Notes: generated from the sequence alone by a model not told the origin. A stretch of 64,000 bases of DNA from Balanoglossus misakiensis (GCA_040954595.2 CM082590.2:9858001-9922000); one strand, 5' to 3'; shown: positions 1 through 13,700, counted from the stretch's first letter. Numbers and translations: made by a program.

Positions 1-608
1 AATTGCATTTGGGAATGACAGCGAACTCGTTGGATTGTGACCCGAGGACTTTGTTCGAAGGAAAATCCTGGCGAGAGATGTTTTACTAGGCTTGTTTGCA
101 ACGGGATTTTGCTTTTCTGCAGAACCACGAAACCGCTCCTCTCCAAACTACAATCTACGAACGCGACCCGGAGGAATATTCTGTAACAAGGCGCGATGTA
201 CTCGTCTGATAAACACAAACTCTTCATTTCAGTGACAACAATAAACTCATCGAATCGTACAAAAACTATGTCCAGTGTTTATTTTGTTGCTTGTTTTCAC
301 CTCATACGTTTTTTTGTTATTTTTGTACCTGCATTGAATCCTAAATTTTCGAACAGAACCCAAAGACGCAAAATGGCTTGACTCGCGACAGCGTGTTAGA
401 ATCGGACCTTCGCTTTGTTTATGGAAATAAAAACGGCTTTCAAAATTCACAGATTTCGTTTTGTGTGATTTTTTTGTTTGTACATGCAATCGGGTAGACA
501 CGTTTTGTATCGCCTGTCTTCTGCCTGGCGTGTTTTATTCATGCTTATCACTGTAAACAAGCTTTGATAGATCTATGACGCGAAGCTTCTCTCTTTGACA
601 TCTGTGTT

Positions 609-815
609 GAGAGAGAGAGAGAGAGAGCGACAGAGAGAGAAGAGAAGGGAGAGGGAGAGAGGGGGCAGACAGAGAGTCAGAGGGAGAAGAGAAGGAGTGA
701 GAGGGACAGACAGAGAGACAGAGGCAGAGATAGAAAAGAGAGAGGGGAGTCGTGAGACAGAGAGAAAGGGAGAGAGAGACATAGAGAGGGAGACACACAG
801 AGACAAAGAGAGAGA
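609..815. repeat. GA-rich microsatellite
   Basis: About 200 bp of interrupted GA dinucleotides and GGGAGA-type purine runs on the plus strand. The Arg/Glu-rich and Ser/Leu-rich open frames across it on both strands are artefacts of the repeat. Confidence 0.95.
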
Positions 816-1806
816 TGCACTTACAACTTATTTGCACAAATTGTTTTCAAAACCATGACATAAAATATTAAGATACAATGGAAACCTGGCGGTCAGAATT
901 GCTGTTGCTTTACAACGTGCCCTCAGCACATGAATTGTAAATAACCATCTATATACGATGGTGAGAAAGAATCACTGCCCGCCAAACACATTTCTTCTAG
1001 CGTACACACAGTGCTCGAATTTGCTGCGCTTCACAAACAATACAACATGGTGGGCAACAAACAGACGACGCTGTGATTATTCTAGTGGCATTTTTCCCGA
1101 TGTGGGAGGCAGCCCAGATGATGCCAGGTTTTTGGTCACGGTTGTTCAGATTTCGTTCGTGAACGTTTCTGTTGACATAGGTTTTTGTACAGCGTTGACA
1201 ACAGCTTGCTCGGGAATACAATACATATCCCCTATTTAGGCGCCAAATCTACCAATTGCCATTAAATATAAGATATCCACTAATACTACGAATTGACCCT
1301 CCCCTCGCCCCTGTTTTTAGGACGGAATCAAAGATTTTCTCGTCAGCTAGAATCGACAGAAACTCGATTCTGATACCTGCGTGATTTTTTCTCTAAATAT
1401 AAATCACACTGATCCATTCAGATTACAACATCTTACATGCAATATTTGTACTGAATGTCCAGGCTAAATTTAGACTACATTTCAGCTGATGTCGATTAAT
1501 CATATCTCCTTGGCAACCTGTGAATGCTGACTGAAAAATGGTTCCAAAAATACTCCATCCGGCTGGACCCTTCTTTTGTATGGAGTACAACTCCACCAAA
1601 AGCTACACACAGTTCCCTAGTGAACGATAAACCGACCCAGTTCAACCTGTATTAGACAGGTAGAACTTGGTTGTGTTTTTAGAGCGATACTGTAACTCCC
1701 TGGCGATTTTTGCTGTAACTTTCTGAGAATCATTCTGTCATTCGCGAGACAGCCGCATCGACAGAACAAATCTCCAGAATTTACAAGTCATCGGTTGAAT
1801 TTTTAT

Positions 1807-1890
1807 GACATTTTGACTCCAAAATGCAGACGACATTTTGACTCCAAAATGCAGACGACAATTTTGACTCCAAAACGCAGACGACAATTT
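1807..1890. repeat. 25-bp tandem repeat, 3.3 copies, carrying CAGACGAC
   Basis: Three consecutive units start at 1807, 1832 and 1857 (the third is 26 bp with substitutions), followed by a partial unit at 1883. Each unit reads GACATTTTGACTCC then AAAATGCAGAC, so CAGACGAC is reconstituted at each junction (1827, 1852, 1878). This is the densest local cluster of the octamer that recurs across the window. Confidence 0.93.
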
Positions 1891-2685
1891 TTGGTCCATG
1901 TCTAACATTACATTCGCGCGCCGTTGCTGTTGGTTACAAACTAACTCACAGCAAACACAAAAATACACTTTTAGAAAACAATTTTCTCGTTATAAGCTTA
2001 TATATCTTCACTTTATTTTATGTTAAATTCTTCCATACAACCAAACAGAAAACTGACCAACATGAGACGGCTGGATGAATTTGGACTCAATATTAAACCT
2101 CCACGTGACACGAACAAAATATACACACGAAAACTGAGTGAAAAGACGATGAAAATATACACAGGATCTGCGTACAATTGCTTGTAGTCTCATGCAGAAA
2201 ATGCGATCACTGAATAATTATTCTCATGATTTCCTTTCATAATAAATAGAAGTATCTTGCAAATTGAGCTGTGCAGACGAGACTTGTCAGCCAAGCTGAT
2301 GTGAACCTAAATAGTGCATCTAAACTGTAAAAATAGCTTCAGACCCTGTTATTCCATGTAAAGCATAGAAAATAAGTAATTTGTGGTGGATTTTTGTTTG
2401 GAAAAAAACGCGTCGAGTTGTGAAGTGTGCCAGAAGAGTGGTGAGATCCCAGTGAACAGAAAAGAGGTTCCTACCCTTCCACTATCGCTGGTAAATAAAC
2501 GCCATGTTGATTGTGTACGATGGTCGATGCTCTGTAGCTGCGGCTCGCCCTGACAACGATCAAATATGTACATGAACGACCAGTCTTGCCTTCCAAATAA
2601 CTTAATCAAAATCGAATTTGAAAGAGGAAACGGTAAACAAAATGGAAACTTTGTTTTTGAGACGAGGCACTGTGGATGGTAATAC

Positions 2686-4979
2686 CTATGTCGGACATGA
2701 CGCGATTGATACAATGTCAGTGTTTTTGGCGCCGAGCATACTGGCTAGTCCTTGCCCGATTGTGGGCTCCTTGTATCTCTTTTTCTGCTTCATGCGTCGA
2801 TTTTGGAACCAGATTTTCACTTGCGTTTCGTTGAGACCCAGCATGGCAGCGATCTCCACTCGTCGTGCCCGCGTCAGGTATTTGTTAAAATGGAACTCTT
2901 TCTCCAATTCTGTCAACTGTTTGTTTGTGAAATTCGTCCTGCCGTTGTTGGGTGAACCCGTGAAGCCATACTCGCCACTCTTCCCTGTTTGGGAAAATCA
3001 AGAGAGAAAGAGAAGAAAAAGACGTTATGAACTGTGTTGTGCAATCAAGGGAAGCCAAAATGAGTCAAAATTATCGGTCTTGGAGGACTCGAACAAGCGG
3101 AGGATTCAACGTTCAGGTGAGAGTGAACGACAACTTCTGAGGCGGGAGACCATTATCACAAATTGTCGTCTGTTTGAACACAGCCGCTCGTATCTGCACA
3201 CTCGCTGACACGTTCACAAGGTCATGTGTCAACATTTATCAAAAATATCAATGTCAGGGGATAAAAATAAATTTATGCCCATGATCGAGCTCAGTGCGCG
3301 TTGAATGACCTCGCAACCGAGCGAGCCTCGATAGTTTTCAATGTAGCATGTCTGCATGCAGAGCTCAACGGGCAAGACCTGGGTCTGACAACCAGAATGA
3401 ACACATGTGTGTCTCTCTTGTCGGAAACACACAATACCCTTAAACAGATCACTCAAAAAACATGTGGAAATTTGCCTTAATCTGCACTCAATCAGATTTG
3501 TCGCCACACATTGGTATAATACTTTAAACAAACCACTGAAATGCCGAAAACCTAGCAATACGAATGCACAGGCAGTCTAGTTTTTCCCTTTCTAAACTTC
3601 CCCTTACTTCACAAGAAATCTCGGATTCAGGCCGGTGCGTTTTTTTACACCCCGGTTCCCTTCAAATTAATCAGTCGGACAATTGAGTTGTTTAGAAGAT
3701 ACATCAAACAAAAATGAGGAAAGAATAAGTTTTCCAAACGTAGATTTATGGGTTAAAAATTATCCCCCAACTTAAAATGCATACGTAACATATGCAGTTA
3801 ATAGAACATCAATCGACCTTACGAACACGGATGACTCAAGATGGCCGTACTTCATGCTATCGTCTGCTCGTTAAGATTAATTTGCCCCCTTTCGTTAATA
3901 ACAACAAAATTGCGTTAAATGTTGACACAGCAATGTCAACATAATATCGATAAGTAATTTTCCCACTAAATTAGCTAAAACTACAGATTTTTTTCTTCAG
4001 ATTTTTCGAAAAATAGGAGTTTGTGAAATGTGTCAATTTGGAATGAAGTATGATACGTCACAAAGGTTAAACAAGAAATATTGCCTTCTTTGATCAATGG
4101 CGTTGTAACACCTTAAGAGAAGGCGATTTAACTCTCTTTTTCACGGCCTTCAGTAAATACAATCGAATTTATCACCATACGTCGTAAATTAGACCGGTGT
4201 TAAAATTATGTACAAGTTCCTGAACCCGGGAGATTCAAATGGGCGTAGTGATTTGACAGAAGAAAACATTATGTACCAGTTTTTGGTGGATTTCGTTTCA
4301 CTTTCATCCAGTTATATACTGTCGTTTCCCCCGTTGATTTTTGGTCGTCACATTCTTTGTCGCTTTGGTTCATGTGAGCGTTGTCTGGGCTTTCTTCGGC
4401 AGTGCTGTGGTTTACATTTTCCAGAGGGTGGTGGTGATGGTGTGGAGGTTGTTGTTGTTGATGTTGGTGGTGGTGATGATGTTGCTGTTCGTGGTTGTGA
4501 TGGTGGTGGTGGTGATGGTGGTGATTCGTGTAATGTCCCGAGCTGCTGCTGTTGCTGCTGTACGACGTGAGCGAGGTAGCCGTGCCACACTGCGGCTCCA
4601 GGTAACCGCCCCTGTTAATCGCAGCCGCGGCCGCCGAACTGTAGTGATTCTGGTTGTAATACATAGAGTCTGTGAAACTGTACGCGTTGGCGGCCGCGCC
4701 GATTTGTGGCGTCGCCGGTGAGTTACTGTACATAGCCGCCGTCCCGGCGACGGTCGAATCGTGCGGGTGGCCGTACGAGTTCATCGTCGATCGTGAGTTC
4801 ACCGCAGACAACATTCGCCCGTCCACACTCTCAGTAGAGGAAACTCCGTAGGATTGTTGATAGTGCACTGCGGACGGATTCACCGGGACTTCGGCGGGAT
4901 AATTCATACTTCGGACGCCCGGATACATGCTTGAATCACCTCCATAATCGACGTAAGAACCCATTTTCGAAGTGTCCAT
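2686..4979 (-). CDS. Hox1: Hox1 / labial homeodomain transcription factor
   Basis: Two exons: 4277-4979 (exon 1) and 2686-2984 (exon 2), giving 333 residues. The phase-1 intron has donor ACTG|GTACAT and acceptor AAACAG|GG. Exon 1 starts [14 protein letters not shown], similar to the vertebrate Hox1 N-terminus. It has an Ala run (116-120), a His/Gln-rich tract (about 153-184) and the PBC-interaction motif YNWMK (222-226), followed by the Hox1 linker [10 protein letters not shown]. The homeodomain covers about 246-305, with [20 protein letters not shown], helix 3 [14 protein letters not shown]48, Q50, N51 and M54. The short tail after it (about 28 residues) is unusual only in brevity. The protein is a nuclear DNA-binding regulator of anterior patterning that acts with PBC/Exd cofactors. 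It is the most 3' gene of this cluster. A TATA-like CTATTTATCA lies on the coding strand at about 5041-5050, roughly 65 bp before the ATG. Confidence 0.97.
2985..4276 (-). other. Hox1 intron (1292 bp, phase 1)
   Basis: The intron lies between the PBC motif and the homeodomain, a position conserved in Hox genes. Splice sites are GT at 4276-4275 and AG at 2986-2985 on the minus strand. It contains one GTCGTCTG octamer (3165-3172) with the longer AAATTGTCGTCTG context. I see no other feature. Confidence 0.9.
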
Positions 4980-5113
4980 TACGTTTCTGTCAGATATGGG
5001 TCGTAATTTTGAAATATGCGTTCACGCTGTCTGCCGGCGATGATAAATAGGGGACGACTAGATCGCGGGCTCCCCTTCACACACTCTGACACCGATATGC
5101 TTATTTTCCACCC

Positions 5114-5135
5114 CACGTGACCAATATCCACCAAT
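5114..5135 (-). promoter_or_regulatory. Hox1 upstream E-box + CCAAT module
   Basis: CACGTG at 5114-5119 is followed on the plus strand by CCAAT at 5121-5125 and at 5131-5135, the latter 11 bp from the E-box. On the coding strand this reads ATTGG, then CACGTG, about 135 bp before the Hox1 ATG. The same pair with near-identical spacing precedes Hox2, Hox3 and Hox4. NF-Y and USF/Max-type bHLH proteins bind such sites in other animals; binding here is inferred. Confidence 0.5.
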
Positions 5136-8100
5136 CAGGACATCAACGGCTAATTTCACTGTTCGAGCCTTCACTATCTATCAACGTAATAGCATATTTA
5201 TAACTAATTTCGATCCCACGGTTTCGACTGAACTTTCTTCGAACAGGTACAAATATTTTCTTCCCGTGATAGTGTAGTAACTTATGGATAAGTCCATGCG
5301 CTGGGATGTGTCCTGTAACCGGTCGCTTGTGGTCCAGCATGACATGAGTGACAGACAAAATTCATTTTGCACTGCAAGGCACACCAAATGACAACTATGG
5401 TTGTGATAGTTTTGAATTAACTCTCCTGATTTTCTCGGTCTTTTATGAAAAGGGACACGAGACCCCCGCTTACTTCAGCGTAACCGCAGCCGACTGCTTT
5501 GACAATTCACCCGGATGGTCCGCATTTTAGCAGGTCTTTACTCTCTCCATGGTAACGAGTCGTCGGCTCCGGAATGCTGTTGTGAAGCTCAGTCCCTGCT
5601 TCAGAAATTAAGTCCAGCTCGCTCGATGGCAAGACACTAGCCTTGGCGAAACACCACCCACCGAAAACCACGAACACATCATCGGAAATGCTGGCTCACA
5701 CACACCGCCATTTCTTCAAAAATCCACTTCCGCCCTCGACTGTACCGTTATCTTCACGCCTTGTTAACCTTTTAATTACCACATACGGGTCACTCCAGTC
5801 CAATCCATGACCTGAAAGGTGACAGATTACGTAACCATGTTTTAAAATTGTCTAGCTCACCGCCATGCAAATTGAATACTATACGTCACATCTGAATACA
5901 TAACACCAGACAAAATTAGAAATGATTACCCAGAAAGCATCTCGGGAATAGAAGGGTCGATATGCATAATTACTCGTGATGGGGCTAATTATACATGTAC
6001 TTTATAAAATGGAATTTAGATTGCGAGCTTAAATGCAGAAACACTTCAAAATTTTATGAAAACTTTATTTTTGCCAAAAATATATGGACACGCGAGAGAA
6101 CTCTCTCGCACAATGTACGCCTTCCCTCGCCAGCGCTCTTGCACAGTTAAGTATAGGATGCAACCATATTGAAAAAATACTCGATTTAATGTCCTCTTAG
6201 ATATCAATACGGATTAGAGAAATAACAGAGATGTAATCTATTTTAAAGTTAATTCGCCCGGATGCAATATTCATAATATGACACCGGAAAACAATAGAGC
6301 TGGGTTGTAACACGATACCCTAGGCTCAACTTTCCCGCCATTGTTTTCAGCGGAGAGAACGCGTACTGCGTCGCCGATTGCATTTGAAATGGCGGAGTCG
6401 AAAAATGCACGGCAGAACGGCGCGCTCTCCGCAGGACGCGCGGAGCGGCGTCTCGTCGTGAACACGCGTTGGCACGACCCCCGCTTGCATGGCCAATTTC
6501 CATGTTAATAAGTATTGCATAAAAATATAAAGAAAACAGTTTGTCAGAGAATGAAATTATTTCACAAAAAAGCACTCCTCTGTCAACCTTACAACACGTG
6601 GAGAGAACATTTACTTTGGTTTCTGTAAAAAATAACACCAAAGAAATACTAATATAGTGTAAAATCAGAATTATTTATTATTATTTTTTTTGCATTTAGG
6701 GCCGTACTAGAATTGTGCGATAGACAACAGCACAAGAACAGAGAAAGTGTCACGTGACAAACCCATACACAAAGGGGTTGGGGTTAAACGTGCTAGAACA
6801 AGCAGAGTGTTTGAAAATCGCTAAAAGTTCAACCAAATGCCAGCAGACGTGCCCGTAGCCAAGCTGAAAACACACTGTAATTTTTCATTAAATGATACAA
6901 ATCAGACATTTTACCTATTAAATTTTCCCCTTATTCAGAACAACAAAATAAGCCGTAAACCTCGACGATATCTTAGTGGAAATTTTCCTGAATGACAGCG
7001 TTACTTAGCCTAGTGTTTCTCCTTTAAGTTTCACTCAGTGTAGTGTATGAAATCATTTTCCACTGAAAGGTTGAATGACCTAGCCTTGCCTGTTGACACA
7101 ATTCATAGTGTATGAATAATTGCCATCGTTGACGAGTGAATTTAAAGTCCGGACTTAAAGTCAAAGTTTAGCACGGTACACAACAGAAAAAAATCTGAGA
7201 AATTACTAAAATTACTGAAAGGAAATCGTTGTCGGCAAAGTATATCAAACCTCGCATCTACTGTCCCTTTTAGTGAAACGTTTACCGCTTTCGAATAATC
7301 CATGAAATAGATGCCATTTAATTGGACAAAGATTACACTTGAAATTCTGTCACCTTTAATTTAGGTCGACAGTAATGGTTTGATACCTATTATTCTAGTA
7401 AACAGAAACATAGATACTAAAATCTGACCAGAACAATAGAAGATTTTTTTCACGAACAACCGATATGAAACAATATCTTCGAGGCTTTTAACCAAACGAC
7501 ACGAAATTAAAAGATTCCATATCTGGCAGTCATAAAATCTCTGACGACAACAATGTGCCTAAAGCGATATTTTGTGCCCCCTAGTTCAATCCAGTGTTTA
7601 CCACCACATTTTATGTAAAAAACAATCAAACGCTTAAAAAAGAATGAAAAGGTGATTATTCATTGTTTTTTTATAATATTTCTAGTCAGACACAATTAGT
7701 TCATAAACATCTGTTGTTAAATGCTGTAAATTATATGATGTAGCTCTCTCAATAAATCATGGTATATACAGCGTTCTACAGCTGCTTTGGTCGTATATCT
7801 GTTTGTTTTTTGCAATTGCAATGATTCTAGTTTCTGCTGGAACAATTGGAGCGTCTGTGCATGCGCAACAGGTGTACCCGTTTGTGGCAAAATGTGAAAA
7901 TTTTAGGGCCGTACCAATAATTCTGTTTGTTATGAAAATCATTAAGATGTCACCATATCTGGGCTCGTATTCACCGCGGAAGACTTAATTTGTAGAAAAT
8001 GGTATTTTAAAAGGACAAATTTGGTCAAAATCAGAACAATGTCACAGAAATCCCTACCGGATATCAACGAGAAAAGAGTGGGTCTTTATCAATACACAGA

Positions 8101-8388
8101 TCTGAACCTTTCGCTCCTTTGTCGTGCGTCCATGAATGCGCGCCAAACAACACACACACATACACAGTCAAGTGTATGTACTCGTTTGGGTGTAAGGCCG
8201 GGACATGCACATATTGTTCCCTAGAACCAGACGCACACAACACACAAAAAAAACATTTGCATACGGATACCTGCACAAAAACAGCCGTTACGGTGTTTTA
8301 CATCCCCCAAGGAATATCGTGTGCCCCACAAAATAGAGAGCGTAATTGACAGTGTATAATGCGCAAAGCTTTCTGACGACAAACAATG

Positions 8389-8406
8389 GCGGGAAAATAA
8401 TCCCGC
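8389..8406. promoter_or_regulatory. Inverted GCGGGA/TCCCGC pair (E2F-like)
   Basis: GCGGGA at 8389-8394 and its reverse complement TCCCGC at 8401-8406 flank a 6-bp spacer. GCGGGAAA resembles an E2F site. There is no further support. Confidence 0.2.
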
Positions 8407-10200
8407 GAAACAAAGGGCGCGAAATTTTTTTGGGGAATACATTTCCTTTACTGAGTGTATGGAGATTGATGTTTTCGCGTAAGGTCACAAATCTGCCGTC
8501 AGGGAGGATTATTTCCTTGTGGCGACAAAACAAACACAAAGTAACAAATTTATTATTATTCAATGGAAAGAAATGTGTTTGGAAAAATGTAAATTTAAGA
8601 GAACTGCCGGTTTAGTAGATCTGTCATGGTAATGAGGTTTTGATAGAGCCTCACAAATTATTTTCCAATGTGGATCGTACTACTAGCGCTGGCATGCTAC
8701 CGATCGACCAGAATAATCACGTGACACTCACAACCTGTCTTGCATTGAACTTGTGTCTCGAATTTGTTGGTTTGACGGTATGACCTTGCCGTTTTGACCT
8801 CTGGAGGAGAAACGTGCTCTCTTAATCTAATGGAACAACTTGAAGTTCAATATTAGCCTTCCTCTCGAAGTTTTATAATCTTTTATCGATTGATATTTTA
8901 ACCTTCTTTGAAATCGTTGAATTCAGCTGCTATGTTATGCACATGTATTCATTTTAATTCCTGTGGTAATTTATTCTTTTTTGATGTTCATTGACATCAA
9001 AAGTCACAGAAAACACCCAAGTAAGGTAATATGTCACGTCCGGTTTCCACCTGTTGTGTGGAAAAACTTTTCTGAATACACAGCAATGCCAAACAAACAA
9101 TCAAACAAACTAACAAATGAACTGACGAATTCTGAGCTGAAATAAGACAACCATGTTTAAGGTGAAATTGAAACAATTTGAAACACAAAGTCCCTTTGTA
9201 ATATTTTTTTTCTTTCTTTAAATTGAGATGCTGATTTTCTTTGTTGTTTGTTTGTTTTTTTGTACTTTGAGCCCAGATGAAAATTACTCATTGAGTAACT
9301 CGGTCGCTCAGAAAAAAGTGTAAATAAAACCACATGATGTAACAAAGTAAAATATTTTTTACATCCCTATATACTACTATACGCGGGTGCAGTTATTGGG
9401 GTCTACGTCCCCTTTAACGCATGTGACTTATCTGGTAGGACAATAGCACGCGATTAATTCTGGCTAAAATTAAACCACGTATTATAATAGTTAAACGGGC
9501 AAAATACAAGACTGCGACTGGTCCGAAAGCTGTGACACCTCAATACCTCTCGTCACCCCTTTCTTACACAGAAAGGACAGTTTATATAAGTGTTCCCGAA
9601 ACCGAAGTTATAAATATAAACAGTAGAAGCGCTTTGGATTAAATGCGTATTTGTTTCTTTGTTTAGTTGTTGAATAGATGGTTTGACTACATGATGGATG
9701 AGATAAGCCAACAAAGTTAGACTTTACCACCGTCAGCTGGAAAGTCAGAATCGAAGCCATAATGTGTCGTCAACCCTTTCTACACATTTAATAATCTCCA
9801 CAAATATACTTTTAAAAATGTATTGCAATATTTGTAACGTTTCTTTGGTCATCATTCGCGGTTAAGAACGTCATGTGACATAGTGACATTTATAGGGGAT
9901 AAAATCCCCCAATTTTCCTTAACAGTATTAAATTACAGATACTTTCAATATTTATTGTATTTCGCACGCCTGTTTGCGTTTTTCTCATAAGCCCTAATAT
10001 TGTACGACCCGAATGAAATTAAACAAAGAAGTTGCACAAGTACAACGACCTGACATTTTCGAGCAATGAAAAACACATCAATAATATTTTCATGTTATGA
10101 TCTGTTTCAGGACTATGATTTCGGCCGGTTCGCATGGGCCCATACACGCGCTTCTAAATTTAACATTTCATTGTCGGTTCATGCGTGACGCATGCGCTGC

Positions 10201-10220
10201 AGTGTCTGACAACAGACACT
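10201..10220. other. Short perfect hairpin
   Basis: AGTGTCTG and CAGACACT form 8-bp perfect arms around an ACAA loop. It is too short for a miRNA precursor and could be a dyad protein-binding site. Confidence 0.4.
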
Positions 10221-10576
10221 ACAAGCAAGACAATAAAAACGGAAATAAAAAAAGAAAAATGCAACAAAAGAAATGCATTAAATCATGGGACTAAAATATT
10301 ACAAAATAAATATCCTAATCAGAAAATTAAAAGTTTGGTCATAAAACGAAATGTAAATAATCATATAAGGTTCGGACAACTTTGGAATAACAATTTTATC
10401 AAGCTGTCTGGTTTTGTCATTGACATTCTACGACCAGACGACGGAACAGCACACTAGACTTATAGAACAAAAATTAAAAAAAAAACGCTTCTCGGTATTT
10501 AAATATAGCCCTGCCATTTGATTCAGAAGGGTTTATCTCGACTGCAAACTGATACAGAGACTAAATTAATTGCCTA

Positions 10577-10718
10577 AAATGTAGCAAGAGAAACAAACGC
10601 CGTACTTCCGGTGAAAAGCATAAACTACAATTGTACTACAATGTAACAGAACTTTCGAAAGCTTAGAGCAGGCCAACTGTTTCCATCACTTGTTACATTG
10701 AAGCCATTTCTGTCTCTC
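10577..10718 (+). repeat. Dispersed repeat, copy A (MITE-like)
   Basis: About 140 bp align with the reverse complement of 30631-30775. Shared landmarks, in order, are CCGTAC.TCCGGTG, TAAACTACA, TTGTACTACAATGTAACAGAA, AAGCTT, CCAACTGTTTCCATCA and TTGTTACATT. Inside is a perfect 10-bp inverted pair, CAATGTAACA (10639-10648) and TGTTACATTG (10691-10700). This fits a short non-autonomous DNA element or an inverted duplication. No target-site duplication was established. Confidence 0.75.
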
Positions 10719-13700
10719 GCCTTAGCCAATCACAGCGCGGTTCTCTCAGCCTGTTCCTAACAGCGAATCACAACGCAGCTTATGTCTAGGCTGTAAAACA
10801 TTCAACCTGTTGAATACAGACTTTTCTGCCTTCCACAGAAAATGTAAAAAATATGCTAGCGGGTTATTTTTGCTACATTGTGTGATACAAGTCAGCAGCA
10901 ACCAGATATTTTCCCCCAGTTCTGCTCTGCGTATCCCGTACATTAGGCATGCATCAATACCCTAAGTGGTCACCGACACAGACTGTATTATTATTAAAAC
11001 TACTATTATTTTACTAATTATATTAATTCTATATCATTTGAACTTACATTTTAAGCTGAGCAGTACCAAAGCTGGCTATACACATACTGGCTGTGTTGTG
11101 GCGTTTCAATGTGCTTTTCCGTGTATAACAGGACAATGCTGAAAAATAAGACAAAACGATTGTTTAAAAATGTAGAGGCAAAATTAGTCGTCTGAAAAGA
11201 AGTTGGTTTAGCTTGCTTCAGAAAGTTTAACAATAATAATTATGATAATAACAATAATAATATTGGTGGTGGTTAGGTTATATAAAGACTATGTTTACAC
11301 TTGAAAGGAGATAAAATGTATACAAAAACAAACTTGAGTCGAGACTATGTGCATGTGTAAACATTATTGTGTGATATGGAAAGTTTTATTTGCATAAGGA
11401 GAATAAGAGAAACAGACAATTTCAGAATACTGAAAAAGTACGAATTTAAAAAAAAAATACATAGATAAGCTTACTAGAGTGAAAAATAATACACACGCAA
11501 CTTTTAAGTGAAAAATGAGTATTTTCTATTGAATTGACATTTACACAAATTGTTTATCCTGTCAAACTGATCATTGTAACACTTAACTTGTGTTGACGTC
11601 ATCATTTCTTCTCACCACTGAATGATTGATTTATAGTTGCCATAGCGACAGTTTTCCTGCAGTACGTTGGGCAACAGCGAACGATATAGATTTCAAAATG
11701 GCTGAAGGCGCGCAGACGACAATTTGTGTGTGTGTGCGTGCGTGTGTATGTGCAGTGCATGATATGGTTCGTTCAGGGTTGTTCCCGTTTTCAGCAAATG
11801 AATTAATGTTTTTTTTCTGGTGAGTACTTCAGAGCTCATTCATCATGTCAACCCCCTGGTCTGCCACTGGCCCGGGGCGGTGTCTTGACAAGCTGGCGAG
11901 TCCTGGCGTAGACAAAGAAATTTCACGCGACATCGCCCATATGAAACACTGTCCCTCTCCCGGCATTAAAGCTATCACCCATGGCCTCAATTTCCCCTCA
12001 AATTTGCTCCACATTATCCGAATTCCTCGCGTTTGGAATCGTTTTCTGCACGAAGCTTTTCTGCCGGGGCGTGCGCTGTTGTTCATTTGCCTACACGCAG
12101 CGAAAACAAGATTACACGCCATGGCGAGTCGTAAGTCGAGCTGAATAGGGTATTTTGGGTTCGTATGGTCGCAGAATAGCGACATGCTTTCCTTAAATTC
12201 AATTTAAATGAAATAAAAAGGACATGTAATTTCTGATTTGTCATACATCTTCGTCAATGGAGAGTAGACAAGTGATTTTGACAGCGCCGAATAACAACAG
12301 GGCTTCATAGCTGCGCTCTGGCACGTCGTTTCTATGGAGATGGTTCCCTCAGCAAACGTTGTCAAGGCAGCATTGGCGCGCTGACAAGCTTGCTTTATAA
12401 CACAGACATTATATGCACGGTCTTACTCTATTCACTCGGGTAGCTGTGTCTACCCTGAGAGATACTCGTCAGATGTGCACCGCCACAGCCGGGCTCAGAT
12501 CAGCCCCTGTGTCAGAGCAAAGATGCACAACTCCAACAGAATGCTGGGAACACTTGCCACGAGTTCAAAGGTCACCCCTGGCATCTGAGACCTCAGCTGA
12601 TAATAGGTCAACACTTATGAAATGTACACTGCTTTGCGCGTGGTGACCTCAGTGACATCACGGCTGAAATGCACGCTTCCTTCCAAAAAAACCGCGCCAG
12701 TGACCCCCCATGACAGGACAGGCTAAAAATATCACAACAACTGCAAGCATATCTTTGAATGCAGCTATCAGTTTCGAACTTTTACCCTTGAGTAAACCAC
12801 TCTGTTTGCCTCTATGTTGACCTGTTTTTAAGTACGACTCGGTTTCCAATGAAATAAAGCGGAAACAATCTTTATTGTGATGTTTTGGGGACAATAGTCG
12901 TGAACGTCGGTACCAGGTTATGTGTCAGAATTCGACAGGTCGGTCAGGGGTCAATACTGTCCAACGAACTTGTAAGAATAGCGGCTATCTTCGAGGTTAT
13001 TGAGAGCGGAAGAAAGCCGCAACTTATTTTGTCCGGTGACTATAGTCCGACTGACAGCAGTTCCTATGCATGGCTTGCGGTTTTCAAGAGCCACGCCACG
13101 CTTAAGTGCACAAAAACAATACGCCATCATTTCGGTTAGGTTGAACAGCTGATGAATCCACATCTCTAGATCGGATGGGAACCATTCGAATTTTTGAAAG
13201 TTGTCGAATATATGACCTGCAGAGCAAATAGGTCAGAATTGGCGATGATGCAAAGATTTTGTGACTTGCCACGCTAATGAATTTTGGCGGGTTTCTCAGT
13301 CTGCTTTCGACGCAAAAGTTCAAACGCTGCACGCCGGAGCAAACGACTTGTACTTATCCTTTGTTCTCTGTGAATAGAGCGCCATTTTGAAATATGCAAA
13401 ACCATCTCAAAACAAAGCCCAGTTTTGGTAATTGGGTCCCAAAACAATACAGAGGACGATACCCAGAAGATAAGACAGACCATGACAAAGCACACCCGAC
13501 TCGAAAATTGGTTTCGAATGAATAATTTTTTGCGGCGAAAGTCCTGCGTTCAGCTTGTGTTACCCAAAATGGCGGACATCTGGCGTTGAGTTTTGAGTAC
13601 CATCCATGGTAAGAAAGTCTAGCACTACTGCACTAGGTTGAGATAGAGTCTTGCCCCATATGTTGCTCAATTTATTTTGATTTAGGCATCTCCCTAATTG

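Larger units (their letters stand above)
1..2685. other. 3' flank of Hox1 (noncoding)
   Basis: I see no protein gene. The stretch lies downstream of the Hox1 stop codon. It contains a GA microsatellite (609-815), a 25-bp tandem repeat (1807-1890), octamer sites GTCGTCTG/CAGACGAC at 1062, 1827, 1852 and 1878, and one CAAAATGGC at 369. A minus-strand AATAAA (TTTATT on plus) near 2014 could be the Hox1 polyadenylation signal, about 670 bp after the stop, but this is only a string match. Confidence 0.6.

Noticed and set aside
535-858. Ser/Leu-rich and Arg/Glu-rich frames of up to 100 codons
   Set aside because: They lie on a GA microsatellite, which lacks stops in several frames.
4208-4721. Plus-strand open frames of 120 and 126 codons opposite Hox1 exon 1
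   Set aside because: They are antisense shadows of the His/Gln-rich CAC/CAG/CAA repeats of the Hox1 coding exon.
11829-12185. 118-codon minus-strand and 99-codon plus-strand frames over the same DNA
   Set aside because: Both strands are open because the block is GC-rich; neither shows a domain or a clear codon pattern. It may be conserved noncoding DNA.
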